Assembly: GCA_007844125.1 (NCBI GenBank)
Contig: CM017565.1
Coordinates: 12,700,618 to 12,764,617 of the forward strand
DNA: 64,000 nucleotides
Direction of reading: 5' to 3'
From: Sinonovacula constricta
Taxonomy: Eukaryota > Mollusca > Bivalvia > Cardiida > Solecurtidae
Shown: piece after piece, positions 35,610 to 48,992 of the stretch
Position numbering within the stretch: position 1 is the first letter of the stretch
Layout: each line of letters begins with the position of its first letter
Notes under the pieces: model-generated
Seen by the model: only the letters and a program-made list of their open reading frames with translations
Databases searched by the model: none
What the model was told of the DNA's origin: nothing
Program-made: the position numbers and the translations under genes

Positions 35610-38600
35610 GACCACTTGGTGGTCAATGATCGGCGTCCCTGTATAACCCCGGCGCTTCTAACCTATGGTGATCAGTGACCCTGTATAAATAATCCCGGCG
35701 CTTCTAACCTATGGTGATCAGTGACCCTGTATAAATAATCCCGGCGCTTCTAACCTATGGTGATCAGTGAACAGTGGCCCTGTATAACCATGGCTCCAAC
35801 ATGTGGTGGTCGGTTATCAGTGTCTTGAATAACTCGGGCCCTTCCAACTTTACGTGGTCAGTGATCAGTGGCCTTGTATAACGCCAGTCCTTCCAATCTG
35901 TGGTGGTCAGTGATCAGTGGCCTTGTAGAACTCTGGTCCTTCCAACTTGAGGTGGTTAGTGATCAGTGGCCTTGTATAACACCAGTCCTTCTAACCTGTG
36001 GTGGTCAGTGATCAGTGGCCTTGTATAACGCCAGTCTTTCTAACCTGTGGTGGTCAGTAATCAGTGGCTCTCTATAACCCTGGTCCTTCCAGCTTGAGGT
36101 GGTCAGTGATCAGTGGCCTTGTATAACGCCAGTCCTTCTAACCTGTGGTGGTCAGTAATCAGTGGCTCTCTATAACCCTGGTCCTTCCAGCTTGAGGTGG
36201 TCAGTGATCAGTAGCCCTGTATAACTCTGGTCCTTCCAACTAAAGGTGGTCACTGTTCAGTGGCCCTGTATAACCCTGGTCCTTCCAGCTTGAGGTGGTC
36301 AGTGATCAGTGGCTCTCTATAACCCTGGTCCTTCCAATCTGTGGTGGTCAGTGATCAGTGGCTCTCTATAACCCTGGTCCTTCCAATCTGAGGTGGTCAG
36401 TGATCAGTGGCCCTGTATAACTCTGGTCCTCCCAATCTGTGGTGGTCAGTGAACAGTGGTCCTGTATAACTCTGGTCCTTCCAATCTGTGGTGGTCAGTG
36501 ATCAGTGGCTCTCTATAACTCTGGTCCTCCCAACTTGAGGTGGTCAGTGATCAGTGGCTCTGTATAACCCTGGTCCTTCCGGCTTGAGGTGGTCAATGAT
36601 CAGTGGCCCTGTATAACCCTGGTCCTTCCAATCTGTGGTGATCAGTGATCAGTGGCTCTCTATAACTCTGGTCCTCCCAACTTGAGGTGGTCAGTGATCA
36701 GTGGCCCTGTATAACCCTGGTCCTTCCGGCTTGAGGTGGTCAGTGATCAGTGGCCCTGTATAACCCTGGTCCTTCCAATCTGTGGTGGTCAGTGAACAGT
36801 GGTCCTGTATAACTCTGGTTCTTCCAATCTGTGGTGGTCAGTGATCAGTGGCTCTCTATAACTCTGGTCCTCCCAACTTGCGGTGGTCAGTGATCAGTAG
36901 CCCTGTATAACCCTGGTCCTTCCGGCTTGAGGTGGTCAGTGATCAGTGGCCCTGCATAACCCTGGTCCTTCCGGCTTGAGGTGGTCGGTGATCAGTGGCC
37001 CTGTTTAATCCTGGTCCTTCCAGGTTGAGGTGGTCAGTGGTCAGTGGCTCTGTCCCTTCTAACCTGTGGTGGTAGGTGACAAGTAACGCTGTATTACCCT
37101 TGCCCTTACAACCTGTGGTGGTCAGAAATCAGTGTCTTGAATAACTCGGGCATTCCAATATTACGTGGTCACTGATCAATAGCCCTGTATAACTCTGGTC
37201 CTTCTAACCTGTGGGGGTCAGTGATCAGCGGCTCTCTATAACTCTGGTCCTCCAAACTTGAGGTGGTCAGTGATCAGTGGCCCTGTATAACCCTGGTCCT
37301 TCCAGCTTGAGGTGGTCAGTGATCAGTGGTCCTGTATAACTATGGTCCTTCCAGCTTGAGGTGGTCGGTGATCAGTGGCCCTGTATAACGCTAGCCCGTC
37401 CTACTTGAGGTGGTCAGTGATCAATGGCCCTGTATAACCCTGGTCCTTCCAGCTTGAGGTGGTCGGTGATCAGTGGCCCTGTATAACTATGGTCCTTCCA
37501 GCTTGAGGTGGTCAGTGATCAGTGGCCCTGTATAACTATGGTCCTTCCAGCTTGAGGTGGTCAGTAATCAGTGGCTCTCTATAACCCTGGTCCTTCCAGC
37601 TTGAGGTGGTCAGTGATCAGTGGCCCTCTATAACCCTGGACCTTCCAGCTTGAGGTGGTCGGTGATCAGTAGCCCTGTATAACGCTAGCCCGTCCTGCTT
37701 GAGGTGGTCGGTAATCAGTGGCCCTGTATAACTATGGTCCTTCAAGCTTGAGGTGGTCGGTGATCAGTGGCCCTGTATAACTCTGGTCCTTCCAACTAAA
37801 GGTGGTCACTGTTCAGTGGCCCTGAATAACCCTGGTCCTTCCAGCTTGAGGTGGTCAGTGATCAGTGGCTCTCTATAACCCTGGTCCTCCCAATCTGTGG
37901 TGGTCAGTGATCAGTGGCCCTGTATAACTCTGGTCCTCCCAACTTGAGGTGGTCAGTGATCAGTGGCCCTGTATGACTCTGGTCCTTCCAGCTTGGGGTT
38001 GTCAGTGGTCAGTGGCTCTGTATAACCCTGGTCCTTCCGGCTTGAGGTGGTCGGTGATCAGTGGCTCTCTATAACCCTGGTCCTTCTAATCTGTGGTGGT
38101 CAGTGAACAGTGGCCCTGTATAACTCTGGTCCTCCCAACTTGAGGTGGTCAGTGATCAGTGGCCCTGTATAACTCTGGTCCTTCCAACTTGAGGTGGTCA
38201 GTGATCAGTGGCCCTGTATAACTCTGGTCCTTCCAGCTTGAGGTGGTCAGTGGCTCTGTATAACTCTGGTCCTCCCAACTTGAGGTGGTCAGTGATCAGT
38301 GGCCCTGTATAACTCTGGTCCTCCCAACTTGAGGTGGTCAGTGATCAGTGGCCCTGTATAACCCTGGTCCTTCCGGCTTGAGGTGGTCGGTGATCAGTGG
38401 CCCTGTATAACTCTGGTCCTTCCAGCTTGAGGTTGTCAGTGGTCAGTGGCTCTGTATAACCCTGTCCCGTCTTACCTGTGGTAGTAGGTGACAAGTGACG
38501 CTGTATAACCCTGGCCCTTACAACCTGTGGTGGTCAGAAATCAGTGTCTTGAATAACTCGGGCATTCCAATTTTACGTGGTCAGTGATCAGTGGCCTTGT

Positions 38601-41600
38601 ATAACGCCGGTCCTTCTAACCTGTGATGGTCAGTGATCAGTGGCTCTCTATAACCCTGGTCCTTCCAGCTTGAGGTGGTCAGTGATCAGTGGCCTTGTAT
38701 AACTCTGGTCCTTCCAACTTGGGGTGGTCAGTGATCAGTGGCCTTGTATAACGTCAGTCCTTCTAACCTGTTGTGGTCAGTGATCAGTGGCTCTGTATAA
38801 CTCTGGTCCTTCCAACTTGAGGTGGTCAGTGATCAGTGGCTCTGTATAACTCTGGTCCTCCCAATCTGTGGTGGTCAGTGATCAGTGGCCCTGTATAACT
38901 CTGGTCCTCCCAACTTGAGGTGGTCAGTGATCAGTAGCCCTGTATAACTCTGGTCCTTCCAGCTTGAGGTGGTCAGTGATCAGTGGCTCTCTATAACCCT
39001 GGTCCTTCCAGCTTGAGGTGGTCAGTGATCAGTGGCCCTGTATAACTCTGGTCCTTCCAGCTTGAGTAGTCAGTGATCAGTGGCTCTCTATAACCCTGGT
39101 CCTTCCAACTTGAGGTGGTCAGTGATCAGTGGCTCTCTATAACCCTGGTCCTTCCAGCTTGAGGTGGTCAGTGATCAGTGGCCATCTATAACCCTGGTCC
39201 TTCCAGCTTGAGGTGGTCGGTGATCAGTAGCCCTGTATAACGCTAGCCCGTCCTGCTTGAGGTGGTCAGTGATCAGTAGCCCTGTATAACTCTGGTCCTT
39301 CCAGCTTGAGGTGGTCGGTAATCAGTGGCCCTGTTTAATGCTGGTCCTTCCAGCTTGAAGTGGTCAGTGATTAGTGGCCCTCTATAACTATGGTCCTTCC
39401 AGTTTGAGGTGGTCGGTGATCAGTGGCCTTGTTTAATCCTGGTCCTTCAAGCTTGAGGTGGTCAGTGATAAGTGGCCCTCTATAACTCTGGTCCTTCCAG
39501 TTTGAGGTGGTCGGTGATCAGTGGCCTTGTTTAATCCTGGTCCTTCAAGCTTGAGGTGGTCAGTGATAAGTGGCCCTCTATAACTCTGGTCCTTCAAGCT
39601 TGAGGTGGTCGGTGATTAATGGCCCTCTATAACCCTGGTCCTTCCAGCTTGAGTTGGTCAGTGATCAGTGGCCTCTATAACCCTGGTCCTTCCAGCTTGA
39701 GGTGGTCACTGTTCAGTGGCCCTCTATAACTATGGTCCTTCCAGCTTGAGGTCGTCAGTGATCAGTGGCCCTCTATAACTCTGGTCCTTCCAGCTTGAGG
39801 TGGTCAGTGATCAGTGGCCCTCTATAACCCTGGCCCTCCCAACTTGAGGTGGTCGGTGATTAGTGGCCCTCTATAACCCTGGTGCTTCCAGCTTGAGGTG
39901 GTCAGTGATCAGTGGCCCTGTATAACTCTGGTCCTTCCAACTTGAGGTGGTCACTGTTCAGTGACCCTGTATAACCCTGGTCCTTTCAGCTTGAGGTGGT
40001 CAGTGATCAGTGGCCCTCTATAACTCTGGTCCTTCCAGCTTGAGGTGGTCAGTGATCAGTGGCCCTCTATAACCCTGGTCCTCCCAACTTGAGGTGGTCG
40101 GTGATTAGTGGCCCTCTATAACCCTGGTCCTTCCAGCTTGAGTTGGTCAGTGATCAGTGGCCCTCTATAACCCTGGTCCTCCCAACTTGAGGTGGTCAGT
40201 GATCAGTGGCCCTCTATAACCCTGGTCCTCCCAACTTGAGGTGGTCGGTGATTAGTGGCCCTCTATAACCCTCGTCCTTCCAGCTTGAGGTGGTCAGTGA
40301 TCAGTGGCCCTCTATAACTCTGGTCCTTCCAACTTGAGGTGGTCGGTGATCAGTGGCTCTGTATAACTCTGGTCCTCCCAATCTGTGGTGGTCAGTGATC
40401 AGTGGCCCTGTATAACCCTGGTCCTTCCAACTTGAGGTGGTCAGTGATCAGTGGCTCTGTATAACTCTGGTCCTCCCAATCTGTGGTGGTCAGTGATCAG
40501 TGGCCCTCTATAACCCTGGTCCTTCCAGCTTGAGGTGGTCAGTGATCAGTGGCCCTCTATAACTCTGGTCCTTCCAGCTTGAGGTGGTCAGTGATTAGTG
40601 GCCCTCTATAACTCTGGTCCTTCCAGCTTGAGGTGGTCGGTGATCAGTGGCCCTGTATAACCCTGGCCCTTCCAACTTGAGGTCGTCAGTGATCAGAAGC
40701 CCTGTATAAATATGGTCCTTCCAACTTGAGGTGGTCAGTGATCAGTGGCCCTCTATAACCCTGGTCCTTTCAGCTTTTGGTGGTCAGTGATCAGTGGCCC
40801 TCTATAACTCTGGTCCTTCCAGCTTGAGGTGGTCACTGTTCAGTAGCCATCTATAACCCTGGTCCTTCCAGCTTGAGGTGGTCGGTGATCAGTGGCCCTC
40901 TATAACTCTGGTCCTTCCAGCTTGAGGTGGTCACTGTTCAGTAGCCATCTATAACCCTGGTCCTTCCAGCTTGAGGTGGTCGGTGATCAGTGGCCCTCTA
41001 TAACCCTGGTCCTTCCAGCTTGAGGTGGTCGGTGATTAGTGGCCCTCTATAACCCTGGTCCTTCCAGCTTGAGGTGGTCAGTGATCAGTGGCCCTCTATA
41101 ACCCTGGTCCTTTCAGCTTTTGGTGGTCAGTGATCAGTGGCCCTCTATAACTCTGGTCCTTCCAGCTTGAGGTGGTCACTGTTCAGTAGCCATCTATAAC
41201 CCTGGTCCTTCCAGCTTGAGGTGGTCGGTGATTAGTGGCCCTCTATAACTCTGGTCCTTCCAGCTTGAGGTGGTCACTGTTCAGTGGCCCTGTTTAACCC
41301 TGGTCCTTCCAGCTTGTGGTGGTCAGTGACAAGTGGCCCTCTATAACTCTGGTCCATCCAGCTTGAGTTGGTCAGTGATCAGTGGCCCTCTATAACCCTG
41401 GTCCTCCCAACTTGAGGTGGTCGGTGATTAGTGGCCCTCTATAACCCTGGTCCTTCCAGCTTGAGGTGGTCAGTGATCAGTGGCCCTCTATAACCCTGGT
41501 CCTTCCAGCTTTTGGTCGTCAGTGATCAGTGGCCCTCTATAACTCTGGTCCTTCCAGCTTGAGGTGGTCAGTGATCAGTGGCCCTCTATAACTATGGTCC

Positions 41601-42620
41601 TCCCAACTTGAGGTGGTCGGTGATCAGTGGCCCTCTATAACCCTGGTCCTTTCAGCTCGAGGTGGTTGGTGATCAGTGGCCCTCTATAACCCTGGTCCTC
41701 CCAACTTGAGGTGGTCGGTGATCAGTGGCCCTCTATAACCCTGGTCCTCCCAACTTGAGGTGGTCAGTGATCAGTGGCCCTCTATAACCCTGGTCCTTCC
41801 AACTTGAGGTGGTTGGTGATTAGTGGCCCTCTATAACCCTGGTCCTTCCAGCTTGAGGTGGTCAGTGATCATTGGCCTTCTATAACTCTGGTCCTTCCAG
41901 CTTGAGGTGGTCACTGTTCAGTGGCCCTCTATAACTATGGTCCTTCCAGCTTGAGGTGGTCAGTGATGAGTGGCCTTCTATAACTATGGTCCTTCCATCT
42001 TGAGGTGGTCGGTGATCAGTGGCCCTCTATAACTCTGGTCCTTCCAGCTTGAGGTGGTCACTGTTCAGTGGCCCTCTATAACTATGGTCCTTCCAGCTTG
42101 AGGTGGTCAGTGATGAGTGGCCTTCTATAACTATGGTCCTTCCATCTTGAGGTGGTCGGTGATCAGTGGCCCTGTATAACCCTGTCCCTTCCAATTTGAG
42201 GTCGTCAGTGATTAGTAGCCCTGTATAACTATGGTCCTTCCAACTTGAGGTGGTCACTGTTCAGTGGCCCTGTATAACCCTGGTCCTTCCAGCTTGAGGT
42301 GGACAGTGATTAGTGGCCCTCTATAACTATGGTCCTTCCAGCTTGAGTTGGTAAGTGATCAGTGGCCCTCTATAACCCTGGTCCTTCCAGCTTGAGGTGG
42401 CCAGTGATAAGTGGCCCTCTATAACTCTGGTCCATCCAGCTTAAGGTGGTCGGTGATCAGTGGCCCTGTTTAATCCTGGTCCTTCCAGCTTGAGGTGGTC
42501 AGTGATTAGTGGCCCTCTACAACTATGGTCCTTCCAGCTTGAGGTGGTCGGTGATCAGTGATCAGTAATCCTGTATTACTCTGGTCCTTCCAGCTCTAAG
42601 TGGTCACTGACCAGTGGTCT
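35610..42620. repeat. 49-bp minisatellite, main block
   Basis: About 143 copies of a 49-bp unit of the form GGTGGTCAGTGATCAGTGGC, CCTGTATAACCCTGGTCCTT, CCAGCTTGA. Variation is concentrated at GCTCTCTATAAC/GCCCTGTATAAC, CAGCTTGAGG/CAATCTGTGG and CACTGTTCAG/CAGTGATCAG. The 5' edge is most diverged (CGGCGCTTCTAACCTATGG). 49 is not a multiple of 3, so no coding function is expected. Confidence 0.97.
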
Positions 42621-42976
42621 TTGCTGTGATCTGGCCTTGAATGATGCCATGACTCCGTGTACTAATAACAGGTCGCTAATTGGTATGCATGACAACGTAG
42701 TAGAGAAAATTTCGTGACGATACATATATTCACCGTCTTTCCATACTGAGCTATTAACCGGCGATGTTACATTATTAAGGTCATCAATGGTTATATAAAA
42801 TACATGTATGTATACTGCAAGAACTGCAACACTACGCATACTGTTTGTTCTTATTCAGGTAGCCAGTGCTCTATCACGCTTTTAGCACATTTCCATTAGG
42901 CATGGAGTCAACTTACCCAGCATCATGGTAAGTAATTCTTTATTTATTTCTGTTAGTAATCGTGTATTCTTATTTG
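42621..42976. repeat. unique spacer within the 49-bp array, copy 1
   Basis: About 356 bp of non-repetitive sequence repeated at 44563-44918 at a distance of exactly 1,942 bp, with only one or two differences seen (GAGAAAATTT versus GAGACAATTT). It contains the candidate start exon at 42917-42926. The junction to the array at about 42977 (TTATTTGA|TCAGTGG) is the duplication breakpoint. Confidence 0.95.
42917..42926 (-). CDS. RGS22: candidate first coding exon of the RGS22-like gene, copy 1
   Basis: The minus strand reads ACTTACCATGATGCTGG|GTAAGT. Splicing this perfect GTAAGT donor to exon 2 gives MMLDQERQELNELSLLLENR with Asp formed from G plus AC, in frame. The start-to-FVDYF distance (about 20 residues) is close to that of vertebrate RGS22. 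The evidence is donor, phase and length only; a 10-nt coding exon can arise by chance. Confidence 0.3.
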
Positions 42977-44562
42977 ATCAGTGGCCCTCTATAACTCTGG
43001 TCCTTCCAGCTTGAGGTGGTCACTGTTCAGTAGCCATCTATAACCCTGGTCCTTCCAGCTTGAGGTGGTCGGTGATTAGTGGCCCTCTATAACTCTGGTC
43101 CTTCCAGCTTGAGGTGGTCACTGTTCAGTGGCCCTGTTTAACCCTGGTCCTTCCAGCTTGTGGTGGTCAGTGACAAGTGGCCCTCTATAACTCTGGTCCA
43201 TCCAGCTTGAGTTGGTCAGTGATCAGTGGCCCTCTATAACCCTGGTCCTCCCAGCTTGAGGTGGTCGGTGATTAGTGGCCCTCTATAACCCTGGTCCTTT
43301 CAGCTTGAGGTGGTCAGTGATCAGTGGCCCTCTATAACTATGGTCCTCCCAACTTGAGTTGGTCAGTGATCAGTGGCCCTGTTTAATCCTGGTCCTTCCA
43401 GCTTGAGGTGGTCGGTGATTAGTGGCCCTCTATAACCCTGGTCCTTCCAGCTTTAGGTGGTCAGTGATCAGTGGCCCTCTATAACCCTGGTCCTTCCAGC
43501 TTTTGGTCGTCAGTGATCAGTGGCCCTCTATAACTCTGGTCCTTCCAGCTTGAGGTGGTCAGTGATCAGTGGCCCTCTATAACTATGGTCCTCCCAACTT
43601 GAGGTGGTCGGTGATCAGTGGCCCTCTATAACCCTGGTCCTTCCAGCTTTAGGTGGTCAGTGATCAGTGGCCCTCTATAACCCTGGTCCTTCCAGCTTTT
43701 GGTCGTCAGTGATCAGTGGCCCTCTATAACTCTGGTCCTTCCAGCTTGAGGTGGTCAGTGATCAGTGGCCCTCTATAACTATGGTCCTCCCAACTTGAGG
43801 TGGTCGGTGATCAGTGGCCCTCTATAACCCTGGTCCTTTCAGCTCGAGGTGGTTGGTGATCAGTGGCCCTCTATAACCCTGGTCCTCCCAACTTGAGGTG
43901 GTCGGTGATCAGTGGCCCTCTATAACCCTGGTCCTCCCAACTTGAGGTGGTCAGTGATCAGTGGCCCTCTATAACCCTGGTCCTCCCAACTTGAGGTGGT
44001 CGGTGATCAGTGGCCCTCTATAACCCTGGTCCTTCCAACTTGAGGTGGTCGGTGATCAGTGGCCCTCTATAACCCTGGTCCTCCCAACTTGAGGTGGTCA
44101 GTGATCAGTGGCCCTCTATAACCCTGGTCCTCCCAACTTGAGGTGGTCAGTGATCAGTGGCCCTCTATAACCCTGGTCCTCCCAACTTGAGGTGGTCAGT
44201 GATCAGTAGCCCTGTATAACCCTGGTCCTTCCAGCTTGAGGTCGTCAGTGATTAGTGGCCCTCTATAACTATGGTCCTTCCAGCTTGAGTTGGTCAGTGA
44301 TCAGTGGCCCTCTATAACCCTGGTCCTTTCAGCTTGAGGTGGCCAGTGATAAGTGGCCCTCTATAACTCTGGTCCATCCAGCTTAAGGTGGTCGGTGATC
44401 AGTGGCCCTGTTTAATCCTGGTCCTTCCAGCTTGAGGTGGTCAGTGATTAGTGGCCCTCTACAACTATGGTCCTTCCAGCTTGAGGTGGTCGGTGATCAG
44501 TGATCAGTAATCCTGTATAACTCTGGTCCTTCCAGCTCTAAGTGGTCACTGACCAGTGGTCT
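42977..44562. repeat. 49-bp minisatellite, second block
   Basis: About 32 further 49-bp units. The block and the spacer after it form the second half of a 1,942-bp tandem duplication; unit order here (CACTGTTCAGTAGCCATCTA, then GTGATTAGTGGCC...) closely parallels that at about 41140-42620, with some local differences. Confidence 0.97.
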
Positions 44563-44918
44563 TTGCTGTGATCTGGCCTTGAATGATGCCATGACTCCGT
44601 GTACTAATAACAGGTCGCTAATTGGTATGCATGACAACGTAGTAGAGACAATTTCGTGACGATACATATATTCACCGTCTTTCCATACTGAGCTATTAAC
44701 CGGCGATGTTACATTATTAAGGTCATCAATGGTTATATAAAATACATGTATGTATACTGCAAGAACTGCAACACTACGCATACTGTTTGTTCTTATTCAG
44801 GTAGCCAGTGCTCTATCACGCTTTTAGCACATTTCCATTAGGCATGGAGTCAACTTACCCAGCATCATGGTAAGTAATTCTTTATTTATTTCTGTTAGTA
44901 ATCGTGTATTCTTATTTG
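44563..44918. repeat. unique spacer, copy 2 of the 1,942-bp duplication
   Basis: Nearly identical to 42621-42976. After TTATTTGA it continues into unique AATCATTTAACAG sequence, so this copy has the ancestral right flank. Confidence 0.95.
44859..44868 (-). CDS. RGS22: candidate first coding exon of the RGS22-like gene, copy 2
   Basis: Same ATGATGCTGG|GTAAGT as copy 1, 1,942 bp upstream, with the ancestral flank on its 5' side. If the start exon is real, this copy keeps the original upstream promoter region (44869-46796), while copy 1 has minisatellite upstream. Confidence 0.3.
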
Positions 44919-46796
44919 AAATCATTTAACAGTAATGTCTAAGTCTATAATGACAACACAGTCTATATATGTGTGGAAACTAGTAGCCTTGTACACATGA
45001 TCTAAATATGTATTTTAAGGTGCCATCCAATAGCTGACTTATATGAAAATAAAAGAAAAATAACTACGTTCCTACCTTGTCTGGGGAATGTTGACATGAT
45101 TTATTCATAACTTATACTCAATGTAAATAATTGCTCAATTTTATTTCTTACCAAATCTATAAATAAACACTATATGGATGTTTGCTAGTAAAGTAATGCT
45201 GGTAATAACGAGTAATTTTTAAATAGACACACCATATCGTGGAATGGGTTTGGGTAACAGTAAGATGTTTTGTTGTTTTAAGAAAACAATGGTCCAAACG
45301 GTCGGTGGTCAACATTTTGTGTAAGAATAAAATCATTAAAAAATGACCTGCTAAATGCTTGCTGTTGTCCTAAAGTTGTGTAGAAATTAACATTTAGCAC
45401 CCACAATATTTTAGTTCGCTAACACGGATGTATACACATCCTAGTTGGCTATTTTTACAATCAACCACCACGGACTAAGGCATTCAGTACACGAGGAATA
45501 TACATGTGTTGATGTAGTTCAAAAACAGACACCGATTAACTCGATACTAATGCAAGTGTACAACTTTTACCTACAGACAGAGTGCAGATAATCACAATAA
45601 TGAAAGAAAATATACGATTGCATATTAGATAACAATATCATCTGCATATTTGTTAATACATGCTGTTAAAAAACTTTCGACCTTGAAATATATATCAAAA
45701 CATATTTGGAATCCATATATATATCTGGTCTTATTGCAACATGTCGAATGCTGACTTTATCAGAAAGGAACAAAATAGTGTCACATTTCGCATTTGTCAA
45801 TGTCACAGTATTACATTTATCACTGTAGATCTTCCTTAGTGCATACAACAAGATATTCAACTTATTTTAAATAAATATAAGTGTAAAAATTGGACAAAAA
45901 ACAAACAAACACGTTTCAATTTGATATTTCAAGCAGATACTTAAATTAATGACTCAACAACTATATTTGCCAAATAATATTTGGTCATACTATACAGAAT
46001 CGTTAATTGTCTAAATTTTCAAATGAGAGTTAAGCTATATCCATACAGTAGCGATTCAATAATATTAAAAAGCTATCATGACTCATCTTAATATAAAAAA
46101 GCATATGGGTTGTTTCTGTCACAATCGCCTTAGTGTACATGTTTTATAACCGTCCATTTCCACATTTGTATCGCTTCCAAATTTTGTTTAGGCTGAAAGA
46201 TGTCTTGCATTTACATAAATATTTTAAACTAACCTTTGTTTATATCTTTTCTAGACATCGCTTAAATTCTTTGTTGTTTTTTCCCTGATGCCCTGCATTC
46301 TTCTAACCCGTTGCCGATGAAATCGCGTTAGCAACGACGCTATGATTCGACGTCATCTTATACACTGATGACGCCATTGTGTGATAATTAACTTTATACG
46401 CTCTCTATGGATTTTAGTGTTCGCTAATTTTAGGTTGATTGGCGTTTGCGATGAAGCACGGCGCCTTTTATGGAATATAGTCTCAATTTTATCAATGTGC
46501 TGTTGTTGTAGTTAGTATATCTTTCATAAATGGGAAGTATCCAGGCAAGCCTATTTCGTAAAAATGGCCGAGGACTTCCAAGCGGTTATTTGACGTTACA
46601 GACTCCGTGCTACATATATAGCGTAGGCACGTTAACAAGTTCGGACCACATGTGATAATTAAACAGGTTTTACTTTTACCTAGAAGCAGTGTTGTACAGG
46701 GCTTGAGGGATGGGCGTATTGCCTTTCCTTCAATATTCCTTGAAATTGGTTAACATTTTTAAATAGAATATTCATACATTACGACTATAATCAATA
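44919..46796. other. non-repetitive stretch between minisatellite and foldback element
   Basis: AT-rich. A somewhat GC-richer part at about 46295-46480 (AACCCGTTGCCGATGAAATC, GACGTCATC) includes CRE-like TGACGCC/GACGTCA sites. It could be 5' flanking DNA of the RGS22-like gene if the start exon at 44859 is right. No coding segment recognised. Confidence 0.4.
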
Positions 46797-46805
46797 TAAA
46801 TGGTG
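46797..46805. repeat. left target-site duplication TAAATGGTG
   Basis: Nine bases directly before the terminal GGCTATTTATACTTTGCGG, repeated exactly at 57278-57286 directly after the other terminus. Confidence 0.9.
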
Positions 46806-48751
46806 GGCTATTTATACTTTGCGGAACGGAACGAAACGGAACGGAACAAACATTGAGGCACCACACGGGGCACAGCAATTTTTTACTAATATGTAAATAT
46901 ATTAAATAAAAATAATGAAGTATTGAAATTGCCAAGCGAACAGTCGATCTAGGGCTTTTTCGAACTGAACCATCTGAATACCTACTTCTAAATGGACATT
47001 ATTTATATAAAATCTTCGGGACTGCAAACAGTTGTTCCGTTTCGTTCCGCAAAGTATAAATATCCCCTAGGATAATGATATTTAGCGGAACGGAACGGAA
47101 CAAGGTTTAATAATTGTTACTTATGATTAATTTCCTCCTTTATAATGCTTGTATAAACTTCACTTATAAATAATCATTCATGATGCATAAACGAAATAGC
47201 AGGCTACCTATCCTGCTAATGAAGACTCGTCACTTTGTTTATGAAATGACAACATATAAATCAAATGCAGAAATGTGGAAACTATCTTATTATTATATAT
47301 ATAATTTGTAATTACATGCACTAATAAAGCTGAAATATCACTATTACAGTCAGAGTTGTGTACAAACCTTGTCTTCAACTCTTATTTATTGTGATTCCGT
47401 TTCGTTCCGCAAAGTATAAATATCCCCTAGGATAATGATATTTAGCGGAACGGAACGGAACAAGATTTGTAGCTGCCAACTTCCCTACATGAATCAGAGG
47501 TGGAGGACTAATGATGTCAGACTAAATGTCTTATCAAATCGGCACGGAGAACATTGCCCGCCCAAGGATCGAACTTAGACACCGAAGCTCAAACCTATTG
47601 ATCTAAGCGGGTGGGTTGGAAAGCTTTATAATTATCGTAAACAAATTCAATTTAAAAACATGTTTGCCATATAATTTGAATGTGCATGCACTAATAAAGC
47701 TGAAATATTACTATTACAGTCAGCATTGTGTACAAACCATGTCTTCAACTCTATTTATTGTGATTCCGTTTCGTTCCGCAAAGTATAAATATCCCCTAGG
47801 ATAATGATATTTAGCGGAACGGAACGGAACAAGATTTGTTATTCAATATCCATTTCCTCCTTTATAATGCTTGTATAAACTTCACATAAAAATAATCATT
47901 CATGATGCATAAACAAAATCGCAGGCTACCTATCATGCTAATGAAGACTCGTCACTTTTAGAAATCACAACATATAAATAAAATACAGAAATGTGGAGAC
48001 TATAACACCGTTTTCAACAGTATTTCAGTTATGTAACGATGGGCAGTTATATATAATTTGTAATTACATGCACTAATAAAGCTGAAATATCACTATTACA
48101 GTCAGAGTTGTGTACAAACCTTGTCTTCAACTCTTATTTATTGTGATTCCGTTTCGTTCCGCAAAGTATAAATATCCCCTAGGATAATGATATTTAGCGG
48201 AACGGAACAAGATTTGTAGCTGCCAACTTCCCTACATGAATCAGAGGTGGAGGTCTAATGATGTCAGAATAAATGTCTTATCAAATCGGCACGGAGAACA
48301 TTGCCCGCCCAAGGATCGAACTTAGACACCGACGCTCAAACCTATTGATCTAAGCGGGTGGGTTGGAAAGCTTTATAATTATCGTAAACAAATTCAATTT
48401 AAAAACATGTTTGCCATATAATTTGAATGTGCATGCACTAATAAAGCTGAAATATTACTATTACAGTCAGCATTGTGTACAAACCATATCTTTAACTCTA
48501 TTTATTGTGATTCCGTTTCGTTCCGCAAAGTATAAATATCCCCTAGGATAATGATATTTAGCGGAACGGAACGGAACAAGATTTGTTATTCAATATCCAT
48601 TTCCTCCTTTATAATGCTTGTATATACTTCACATATAAATAATCATGCATGATGCATAAACAAAATCGCAGGCTACCTATCATGCTAATGAAGACTCGTC
48701 ACTTTTAGAAATCACAACATATAAATAAAATACAGAAATGTGGAAACTATA

Positions 48752-48992
48752 ACACCGTTTTAAACAGTATTTCAGTTATGTAACGATGGGCAGTTAACCT
48801 AAACAGTGTTCCTGGATTCTGTACCCGTACTTACCTGTTCTCCACAAGTAACTGCCAACTTTTCCACATGAATCAGAGGCGGGGGACAAATGATGTCAGA
48901 CTAAATGTCTTATCAAATCGGCACGGAGAACATTGCCCGCCCAAGGATCGAACTTAGACACCGACGCTCCTTTCTACTGATTTAAGCGGGCG
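48752..48992 (-). mobile_element. tRNA-derived SINE, full-length copy in the left arm
   Basis: On the minus strand: a tRNA-like head with CGCTTAAATCAGTAGAAAGG and GTTCGATCCTTGGGCGGGC (B-box), then GCCGATTTGATAAGACATTT, then CCTCTGATTCATGTGGAAAA, AGTTACTTGTGGAGAACAGG, and an end at AACGGTGTTATAG. Another near-identical copy lies at about 50503-50750. Confidence 0.75.

Noticed and set aside
42576..42839. 87-codon minus-strand frame, repeated at 44497-44781
   Set aside because: It spans the array edge and the duplicated spacer; the duplication, not selection, explains its recurrence.
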